A DNA stretch of 64,000 nt. It comes from Bacteroidales bacterium (GTDB lineage: Bacteria > Bacteroidota > Bacteroidia > Bacteroidales > P3). The notes beneath the pieces were generated by a model. It was not told the origin of the DNA and ran no database searches. It worked only from the letters and a program-made list of their open reading frames with translations. Where the stretch lies: the NCBI GenBank assembly GCA_028708845.1, contig JAQVXZ010000001.1:124001-188000 (forward strand), in the 5' to 3' direction. Positions 7,600-17,200 of the stretch are shown piece by piece (within the stretch, counting starts at the first letter, position 1; every line of letters begins with the position of its first letter). The translations under genes and the position numbers were made by a program.

Positions 7600-10500
7600 A
7601 TGAAAACACAAATATCTATTTTTACAATATTCATATTGTTAAATCTTAATTTATATTCTCAAAACACCATATCTTCAAATATAACTCACAATTCCGCCAC
7701 CATCTCATTCCCAAACCCAACAGGAGAATCTCTAAATATAAATGTATTTACACAAAATGTCGACGACACCATTGCTTTCTTCGAGGACTTCTCAAAATTG
7801 CCAATAGTCGATATAGGTAATCTGATACCTAATAGCAAAGTCGCCCTAAACCTACCTTGTTCATATACATTAATGAACGGGTGCCGAGGGAAATATATAT
7901 ATAGTCGATACGGAGACACCTGTTTTTTTGCACAATATGGTGAATTTATTACGCCGTTAATTGACTTGTCTAAATCAAATGGTAATTATAAAGTAGAATT
8001 CTATATTAGAAATACTAATAATAAAATAGGCTCTATTTCCATTCATCAATTAGATAGTTTGGGAAATTCTCTAAACACCTCAACATTGTCCATCCCAGGT
8101 ACTTCTTCTATACAATATGATACTATTTTCTCAGGAGGTTCAACAAAAAATAGAATTAAATTATTATCCTCTGATGTTTATTTATCGATTAATAATCTCT
8201 CAATTTCATACACATCTATTAATAGGACTCCAATAAACTTCTCTCCATTAATTACCAATACAAACTCTATCAATCTTTGCTCTTTAAATCCTAACACTAC
8301 TTATTATTGCTATATTGAAGGAAGAACAGATACTATTAGCTTTAAGACATTAGAAAGTATTAGATTTGATAGTATTATAAAAACAGACCCTATTGGAGCT
8401 AGGTTTACATTTTCTTCAAGCGATACAGTAAATAATAGGAAGCTTATTCTAAGAAAAAAATCTAATCACGAAACAATCTTTGCAGATGATTTATTTATAT
8501 CAGAATATACTTGTGCAAGCGGATTAAATAAAGCGATAGAAGTATTTAACGGAACTGGCTTAGATATTTGTCTTAAAGATTATACCGTAAAATATAGAAT
8601 TAATAACAATTTTGATAAGATTTATATATTTTCTGAGGAAGACACTATCAAATCAAATGATTGTATTGTTATTTATGAGTACTTTAGTGATCTCGCAACA
8701 TTTAATAATGGATTTTACTATAAGAACATTAATTTAATAGGAACCACTATTAATGGAGATGATGCTGTATATATATTAAAAAATAGTAACTATATTGATA
8801 TTTTCGGATGTATTGGAGAAGATCCAGGTACTAGTTGGACTGCTGGAACAGGAACAAATATGATAAAAACAGAGAAATGTACTCTAAGAAGAAATTCAAA
8901 TGTAAGCAAAGGAATAAAAGTTAATCCTTCATCTGGGTTTCCAACACTTGGAAGTGAGTGGACACAAATAGGAGGAGTTGGATCTGTTGCTGAATCCACT
9001 TTCGAAGATTTTGGAAGACATACTATGAATAATGCTCCTGGGAGTTTTGATAGTTTGGCGTGTTCAATTAGTCTTGGGTTAAAGGATAGTTCGTATTACT
9101 TAGATAATCTTGAAGAAGGAACCCTTTATGAGGCTTATTTGGTTATTGGGGATAATATAGATTCGGTTGTTTCTAATATTATAAGTTTTAAGACTGGGGT
9201 TAATACAAAAAGAGATTCTAATGGAAACTGGAATGATAATAATTGGTCGAAAGGAATTCCAAGTAAAAATGATAATGCAATAATTGATTATGGACAAACT
9301 CTAAGTATTCCTCAGGGTGTTAATGCGGTATGTAATAATTTAATTATAAAAGACTCTTTAAATCAAAACAAGGCTTCATTTATTAATAATGGGGAATTAA
9401 GTGTTGAAAACAAAATAATTGTTGAGAAGTATATTAAAGGCTATACTTCGAATGATAATGGATGGAATTTGATGGGAGTTCCTGTTGATGTTATTTCTTC
9501 AAATCAAGATACAATAGGGCATTCCTTCTTTAACCCAAACTTAAATGATGACTTGTATTATTGGCAAGAAAACTATACAGACCCTGAAAGTTATGGCAGG
9601 TGGGTTAATTGGAAAGATATACCTTCAAACACAGGTGATTTCTTCATTAATTCAAGAGGTTATTTAACTAGTTATCAAAACAACACTATGCTTAGTTTTT
9701 ATGGTAATTTGAATAACGAAGACTCTTATTCCATCCTGAATAATGCTACTTTATCTCCCCCAAACAATTTAAGAGGATGGCATTTATGTAGTAATCCTTA
9801 TCCATTTTACATTACTACAAATAATCTTCAAAGGATTAATGTTTCATTGCCTTCCCTCTTAGACCCAGAATCTTCTAACTATACTGCATTAATTAACGGT
9901 GATTCAATTCCTCCATTTGCTGGATTTATGGTTCAGGTTAGTGATCCAAACAATTCCTTAAACATAACAAAGGAAGGAAATGGAACCAAATCACTAAACA
10001 ATACAAATATTATAACTATTAATGTTTCTTCCTCAAGCGGGAATGATAAAACAAGATTAATTCTTACAGATAGCGTCTCTATGGGTTATGATGTAATGTT
10101 TGATAATAGAAAACTTGCAGGCTATTCAACGAGTCCAGAGATATACTCTATTGTAAATAATGAAAAATATTCTATTAATGCAATTCCGAAAATTACTGAT
10201 AGTTTAATTATGGATATTAACTTTGTTTCAAAGACAGACAATAGCTATACCATTACCTTAGATATTGATAATGGAGACGAATTTGAAAAAATAGCCCTGT
10301 TTGAAAAAGCAAACAATACAGAGTTAGTTGATTTTAAGATTGATTCTTCATATACCTTCTCTTGTAATTCTGAAAATAACCCAGATATGTTTGTTCTAAA
10401 GATTTTCAAGAACCTAACATCTCTTAATGAAGTAAATCTTAAAGAAGGGATATCTATAAAGCAAATTGGGAATAAAATTACGGTATTATCTAATTCTAAA

Positions 10501-10650
10501 ATCAGAAGTCTGAAATTAACAAATGTTAAAGGTCAAACTATAAATACAAACTATAAATCAAACTCTATAAGAATTCCCCATAAAGGAGTCTTTGTACTTA
10601 GTATTTCAACCTTAAATAGTAATTATCAACATAAAATCATTTACTTATGA
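7600..10650 (+). CDS. Secreted lamin-tail-domain protein with T9SS-type C-terminus
   Basis: A 1016-residue exported protein. A signal peptide is followed by cleavage near LNLYSQ (residue 21). The N-terminal third is Thr/Ser/Asn-rich beta-sandwich sequence. About residues 298-390 resemble a lamin-tail domain (FISEYTCASGLNKAIEVFN, then SNDCIVIY). The middle part (WNDNNWSKGIPSKNDNAII) has the look of the G8/autotransporter-like repeats common in Bacteroidota surface proteins. The last 70 residues (KITVLSNSKIRSLKLTNVKG to the end) match the general shape of a type A T9SS sorting domain. It is probably exported through SecYEG and anchored or released by T9SS. Its stop overlaps the next start by four bases. 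Ligand unknown. Confidence 0.85.
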   Translation: MKTQISIFTIFILLNLNLYSQNTISSNITHNSATISFPNPTGESLNINVFTQNVDDTIAFFEDFSKLPIVDIGNLIPNSKVALNLPCSYTLMNGCRGKYIYSRYGDTCFFAQYGEFITPLIDLSKSNGNYKVEFYIRNTNNKIGSISIHQLDSLGNSLNTSTLSIPGTSSIQYDTIFSGGSTKNRIKLLSSDVYLSINNLSISYTSINRTPINFSPLITNTNSINLCSLNPNTTYYCYIEGRTDTISFKTLESIRFDSIIKTDPIGARFTFSSSDTVNNRKLILRKKSNHETIFADDLFISEYTCASGLNKAIEVFNGTGLDICLKDYTVKYRINNNFDKIYIFSEEDTIKSNDCIVIYEYFSDLATFNNGFYYKNINLIGTTINGDDAVYILKNSNYIDIFGCIGEDPGTSWTAGTGTNMIKTEKCTLRRNSNVSKGIKVNPSSGFPTLGSEWTQIGGVGSVAESTFEDFGRHTMNNAPGSFDSLACSISLGLKDSSYYLDNLEEGTLYEAYLVIGDNIDSVVSNIISFKTGVNTKRDSNGNWNDNNWSKGIPSKNDNAIIDYGQTLSIPQGVNAVCNNLIIKDSLNQNKASFINNGELSVENKIIVEKYIKGYTSNDNGWNLMGVPVDVISSNQDTIGHSFFNPNLNDDLYYWQENYTDPESYGRWVNWKDIPSNTGDFFINSRGYLTSYQNNTMLSFYGNLNNEDSYSILNNATLSPPNNLRGWHLCSNPYPFYITTNNLQRINVSLPSLLDPESSNYTALINGDSIPPFAGFMVQVSDPNNSLNITKEGNGTKSLNNTNIITINVSSSSGNDKTRLILTDSVSMGYDVMFDNRKLAGYSTSPEIYSIVNNEKYSINAIPKITDSLIMDINFVSKTDNSYTITLDIDNGDEFEKIALFEKANNTELVDFKIDSSYTFSCNSENNPDMFVLKIFKNLTSLNEVNLKEGISIKQIGNKITVLSNSKIRSLKLTNVKGQTINTNYKSNSIRIPHKGVFVLSISTLNSNYQHKIIYL

Positions 10651-10865
10651 AAATAAAAGTATTATTAAGTTTTGCTTTATTATTGGTTTCAATTGCGTCT
10701 TATTCTCAGCCCAAACCACCTCCCTCTCACGGCAGCAATACAAGTCAATCCAATCCTCAAAGTGCTCCAATTGGAACCTCAACAATTTTACTAATTGCAT
10801 TAGGAGCAAGCTATACTTCTATAAAAATCTATTCGGATAGAAAAGATAATCAAGAGGAAGAATAA
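10647..10865 (+). CDS. Small membrane-anchored protein, PID-CTERM-like
   Basis: A 72-residue protein. A signal peptide (MKIKVLLSFALLLVSIASYS) is followed by a Pro/Ser/Gln-rich region (QPKPPPSHGSNTSQSNPQS), a single hydrophobic segment (IGTSTILLIALGASYTSIKI) and a charged tail (SDRKDNQEEE). This order (signal peptide, proline-rich linker, APIG motif, membrane span, basic then acidic tail) resembles the short PID-CTERM sorting-tag proteins of Bacteroidota; the family assignment is an inference. The ATG overlaps the stop of the upstream T9SS cargo gene (ATGA, four bases), indicating translational coupling and a linked surface role. Confidence 0.75.
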   Translation: MKIKVLLSFALLLVSIASYSQPKPPPSHGSNTSQSNPQSAPIGTSTILLIALGASYTSIKIYSDRKDNQEEE

Positions 10866-11160
10866 GCTTAGAAATCACAATGGACAGTCATTAAAGCAGA
10901 AGAAGAATTTACAGTTTCGTCAGTCATCTGTTTTATCCCTTATAGGTTGCTTCCCAGCAGAACCTATTTTCGCTTAAATAGATTCTGCAAAAAAAACTGC
11001 AAAATAAATACTTATATAAACTAACCAATATTACTTATGCTTTAATAAGCTTTAATATTTGTAGTTTAATTATTTAGGTTTCAAATCTCAAAGTCATTGG
11101 ATAAACATTTAGCTCAAACATTGTCTTTTCCTTAAAATATCTGTATCGATTTTATGATTT

Positions 11161-11292
11161 TTTACCTTAAAAAATTTGTTTTCTAATAAAAAAATTGTAT
11201 GTTTGTCGCTCGTTAGAACATTAGATTGCTTTATTTATATACATAATATATTGATAACTATTAAATTATTGTTTAACTAAAATCGAAAAAAA
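11161..11292 (+). repeat. Duplicated promoter and leader, copy 1
   Basis: From TTTACCTTAAAAAATTTG to the ATG, this segment matches 20074-20209 almost base for base, including the untranslated leader (GCTCGTTAGAACATTAGATT and onward). The similarity continues into the signal-peptide codons of both genes (MKRLLFFLMA). Confidence 0.9.
11175..11205 (+). promoter_or_regulatory. Consensus promoter of the 2891-residue adhesin
   Basis: TTTG at 11175-11178, 19-base spacer, TATGTTTG at 11198-11205. The predicted untranslated leader is about 80 bases. Confidence 0.8.
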
Positions 11293-14200
11293 ATGAAAAG
11301 ATTATTATTCTTTTTGATGGCGATTGTCTTCGCTATTCAAGGCTGGACGCAGACAGTTCCAATCACAATTGGGACTGGAACCACAACATCAAGTTTGAGT
11401 GCGCTTCCGGGATTGTACGGATATAATATATCCGCTAATTTATATCACTCTTCTGAAATTGGAGTCTCTGCAGGAGGCGATATTGAAAGTTTGGAGTACA
11501 ATATCTCTTCTATCACAGCTGGAACAAGTGCTAGGAGACTAAAAATTTATTTAGTTGAAGTTACTGATGATACATTAGATCTAAATCAATCATGGACAGC
11601 ATTAACCTCAACTGCTACCCTTGTTTATGATTCAACATCATTCTACGCTCCAACTTCTGGCTGGAAGGAATTTGTATTTACTTCGCCTTTCTCTTATTCT
11701 GGATCAGGAAATCTCTTGATTCTTACTGAAGGTTATGGATGTTCAGCATCTGGAAGTTGTCAAATGACTATTTATAATTCAGCAGGAACAGCTTCAATCT
11801 GTTTTAACAGATACAAAGATACAAGCCCTTTATCTTTTACAACTAATCTTGCTTTACTAACTGAAGGAAGTGGGAATACAGACAAACGTCCAAATATTAT
11901 TCTTAATATTTCTCCTTCTGGAGATTATTGCTATCCTCCTACTCAATTAGCTGTTGATAATATTACCTCTAATTCTGCAGACTTTACTTGGACAACACAT
12001 TCTACAGGTTCTTCGTGGACTGTACAATATAAACCTGCCTCAGATGACACATGGAGTACAGAAGATGTTGTTTATATCGGTTCTTATTCTCTTCCAAATC
12101 TTACGCCAAACACACTTTATGATTTTAGAGTTAAATCTTATTGTGCAACTAGCGAGAGTGCAGTGAGCACTATTTCTTTCCGTACAGCATGTGATAATAT
12201 TTATAATCTACCTTTTGAAAATTCATTCGATGAATATGGAACAGGTTCTGGTACATTCCCTTCATGCTGGACAAAAATAACATCAAACACATATCCTTAT
12301 ATATCTACAACTAATTCTTCTTCACCTGGATCAATGTACTTATACACTGCTTCAGGAGCATATAATTATGTAATTACTCCTCCTTTTGATTCATCAATTC
12401 CTATAAACACTTTAACTGCATTCTTTAAGTTATATAAAACTGGTGCTGCTTATAATATTACAGTAGGAGTTATGTCTGACCCAACTGATATAACAACTTT
12501 TGATTCAATAACAAATTTAACTCCAAGTGCAACAAGTACTTGGCAAACTTTCGGTGTAAACTTTGAAAACTACACAGGAACCGGTCAACATATTGCCTTT
12601 AAGGTTCAAGGATATGGAGCAACAAATTCAATGTATATTGATGATTTATCAATTGATCTATCTCCAACTTGTCAAATACCTACTGGTTTAGTAAGGACTA
12701 TTGACCCAGCATCTCCAAACTCAATAGAATTAGATTGGGATTCAGATGATGACGCTAATGTTTCATCATGGATTGTAGAATACAAACCTTTAGATAGCGA
12801 CACATGGGAAATTGAATATGCTACTTATCATCCTTTTATTCTAACAGGACTTCAATCAAACATTGTTTATAATGTTAGAGTATCTGCTGTTTGTGTAACA
12901 GGTGAAACCACTTATCCATCTCCAACAATAAATGCAGGACTGCCATGTCAAACAATATCTTCTTTCCCTTGGTCGGAAGGATTTGAGGGAGCTTGGTATG
13001 TTGCAGCCGGATTAAACACAGGAACTCACCCTTGGTGCTGGACAAATATTAATGGTGGAGAAAGTGCAACTTATCTATGGAGAAAAACTACTACATCATC
13101 ATATGTTCGTACTGGAAGTGGTGCTATGCAAATGTACACAGGAAGTACAACTTCTCAATTAGGCGACTGGATGATTACTCCAACATTCTCTTTAACAGGT
13201 AACGAAAGATTACGTTTTTGGGCTAAAGGATATTCAACATATACAGACGTGCTTTCTATTAAGATTTTAGATGTAGCTACAAATGGTATTGTTGAAATAG
13301 AATCTGACACAAGTTTATTTGTTGACATAATGCCTAATACTGTAATTCCAGCAAGTGATTGGACTGAATATGAAATAAATTTAAGTCAATTTATTGGAGA
13401 TTATCAAATAGCATTTGTTAGAAATACAAAAGGAGGTTACTATTTAAATATAGATGATGTTTCTATATCAGAAATCCCTGCTTGTGCTCGTCCAACAGAT
13501 ATAACAATAAACTATCTTACCGATACGGAAGCTAAACTAACATGGACTCCTGGAAACATAGGAGATGCAGCATGGTATTTATATTATAAACCAGAAGCAT
13601 CAACAGACTATGATTCTATTCTTGTTCATACAAATACTTATGTTTTACAAAACTTAGATACAAATACTACATATAGTATCTATTTAAAAACAAATTGTTC
13701 AACTGAATTGTCAGAAGCAACTAATCCAATATTTATTAAAACAGCACCGTGTATAAGTATAACAACTCTTCCTTGGTCTGATTCGTTTGATGCTTATGGT
13801 ACTGGAAGTACAATATTTCCTCCTTGTTGGATAAATAAATCTACAAATACATCTTATCCATATATTAACACTACTAATAACTCAGCACCTGGCTCGATGT
13901 ATTTTTATGCTTCTTCTGGCTATAATTTAGCTTTGACTCCAAGTATAGACCCAACTATTGCTATAAATACTTTGAGAGCAAACTTTAAATTAAGAAAGAC
14001 TTCAGCAGCATATAATATTTCAGTTGGAGTAATGTCAAATCCAAATGACCTTTCAACATTTTACGAAATAGAAAATCTTTCTCCGACTGCAACTAGCGTT
14101 TGGGAAGATTTTGAAGTTAGTTTCGCACCATATCAAGGAGAGGGAAGATTCGTAGCATTCAAAGTTACATATGCAGGATCATCAAACTATATGTACCTTG

Positions 14201-17200
14201 ATGATCTTGTGATTTCTGAAATACCAGCTTGTGCAAAACCTACACAATTATCAGCGTCAGATATTACGACAACAGAAGCTGAAATCAGTTGGGTACCAGG
14301 AAATGTAAATGATAATGAGTGGTGGTTATATTGGAAAGAATCATCTGCAACTGATTATGATTCAGTTTATGTTAATACAAATCCATATCTAATACAAAAC
14401 TTAAATCCAAGTTCAGGATACAATGTTTATATAGCAACTATTTGTGCTGGTGAATTATCTGAACCAAGTTTAGAATTTTCATTCAATACATCTTGCGACA
14501 TAGTATCTATACTTCCATACTCAGAAAACTTTGATACTTATGGAGTAGTTGCAGGATCATTCCCTCAATGTTGGGAACGACCAGTCCTTAACACAACAAC
14601 TCCTTTCCCTTCAATAAACACAACTAATTTTTATTCAAGCCCTGCAAGTATAAAATTCCAATCTGCATCTGCAACTTCACCAACTTACGTAGTAACACCA
14701 GAATTTTCTGATGACATTAATACATTAAGAGTTAATTTTTGGTTAAAAGCTGAAAGCACAACTAATTCAGGTACTATGGAAGTTGGAGTTATGTCTGATC
14801 CAAGTGATACGTCTACATTTGAACTTGTAGGTACAATTACTCCAACAACAACAAACTGGACACAATATGAATTCATATTTAGTGGTACTACTTTAACAGG
14901 TCCGAATAACTATATTGCATTTAAGCATGTAACAAATTTAAGCAATTGGTTCTATTGGTTAGATGATGTAGTTGTTGATTATATACCTAGTTGTTCTAAG
15001 CCAGGATCATTAGATGCAGAAAGTATTACAACAACTTCTGCTGATATTACTTGGGTAGGAGCAAACCCTAGTGATTCAGAATGGTGGCTATACTTTAAAG
15101 AGTCAAGTGCAACTGATTATGATTCAGTTTACGTTACTTCAAGCCCTTATACACTAGCAAATCTAAGTCCAAGTTCAGCATATAATATTTATATGGCAAC
15201 TGTATGCGGAGCTACATTATCAGAAGCAACTTCAGTGTTTTCATTCCGTACAGCTTGTGGTCAAATATCTACACTACCTTGGTCAGATAGCTTTGATGAT
15301 TATGGAACAGGTTCAACTACTTTCCCTGCATGTTGGACACAAATAAATACATATTCCTCAAACTATCCTTATATTAGTACAACGAATTATAGTGGTCATG
15401 GATCTCTTTACTTCTATGCAAGCTCTACAACATATAATATGGCTGTAACTCCAGAATTTGACGCATCTATTCCTGTGAATACATTAAGTGCATCATTTAT
15501 GTATCGTTCACCAAATGCAACAAGTAGATTGGTAGTTGGCGTAATGTCAGACCCAACAGATGCTACAACATTTGACTCTATAACTACAGTTACAAGTTCA
15601 GATTTCAACACTTGGGAGGTAATAGAAGTTAATTTCTCTTCTTATACTGGAACAGGTCAATACATTGCATTTAAGAATACACATTCAGGAGGTTTCTCTA
15701 CTTCATATGTTGACGACTTAGTTGTAGATATTACTCCAACTTGTCCAAATACATATAATCTTTATGTAGCTTCTAATACAAATTCAAGCATAACCTTAGA
15801 CTGGAGCGATATGAACTCTGCTGGTTTAGGTTGGGAAGTTTCGTATGCAGCAGTAGGTACAGGTTTTGATCCAGATTTAGGAACAATTATCCCTGTTGCT
15901 GATGACCCTGCTAATCCTCCTTATACTATTACTGGATTAACTGCAAGCACCGCTTATAGCTTTGCTGTTCGTCAAGCTTGCCAAGGAAACTGGTCTAATA
16001 TTGTTACAACAAACACAATGGGACTACCAGCTCAACTACCTTACACTTGCGACTTTGAAGACGAAACTGAGAGAAACTCTTGGTTACTTTCAAACGGAAC
16101 TGCAGCTAATAAATGGGCTATTGGCTCGGCTGTTAATGCAACTCCAATAACAGGAAACTCATTATATGTTTCTAATGATAATGGAGTAAGCAATGCTTAT
16201 ACTCTAACATCAATTTCTACAGTGGTAGCAAGTAGATTAATTGAACTTGACGGTTCAGGAGAATACACTCTTACATTCGATTCTAAAATAGGAGGAGAAT
16301 CATCTTATGACTACCTTAAGGTTTATCTTGTTGACCCTGACACAAATTTTGTAGGGGTAAGTGAATTAGCTTATTACGGAGTTAATAGTTATTCAGAAGG
16401 AATAGTTCTGTATAATGGAACAAATGCTTATTTCAATAATCCAAACAATCCAACAACTATTAATAATCATATTGTTTCCATTCCTTATCAAGGAGTTGCA
16501 GGAACAGTTAAAAAATTAGTATTTGTATGGAAAAATGATGTTAGTGGCGGAACACAACCTCCAGCAGCTATTGATAATATTTCAATAACTCCTGTTCTTT
16601 GTGTTAGTCCAATATTATCATATACTAATATTACACAAACATCAGTAGATGCTAATTGGACTGCAGCAAATGATAATGCATGGTGGTTGTATTCAAAACA
16701 AACCTCTGCAACATCTTATGATTCTGTATATGTTACGGGAACACCTACACATCCTTTCTCAAACCTAACACCTAATACATCATATAGTATGTATGTTGTT
16801 GTAGATTGTGGAACAGAAATGTCAGAACCAAGTGATGTGGTAGAATTCCGAACATTATGTGATGCAATAACAACACTACCTTGGTCAGAAAACTTTGATG
16901 CACTAGCTTCAGGAGAATTCCCTAATTGCTGGTATAGACCTGTAATGTATAGCGGATATCCAAAAGTATCTACTACTGCATCAAGAGTTCATAGTGCACC
17001 TTCAAGTTTAGAAATTCATTCTGCTGTTGGAATTCCATCATATGCTGTTATGCCACAAATCGATCAAGACATCAACACATTAAGAGTTAAGTTCTGGGCT
17101 AAGGCTGAAAGCACAACAAACTCAGGAACTTTAGAAGTTGGTGTAATGTCAGATCCTAATGACACAACTACATTCGAAAGTGTTGAAATCATACAACCAA

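Larger units (their letters stand above)
10866..11292 (+). other. 427-base gap: leader region of the large adhesin
   Basis: No gene is seen. A weak hairpin (AGGTT, 12-base loop, AACCT) lies near 10946-10967. The last 130 bases hold a promoter and a long leader that is nearly identical to the one before the second adhesin gene. Confidence 0.6.
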
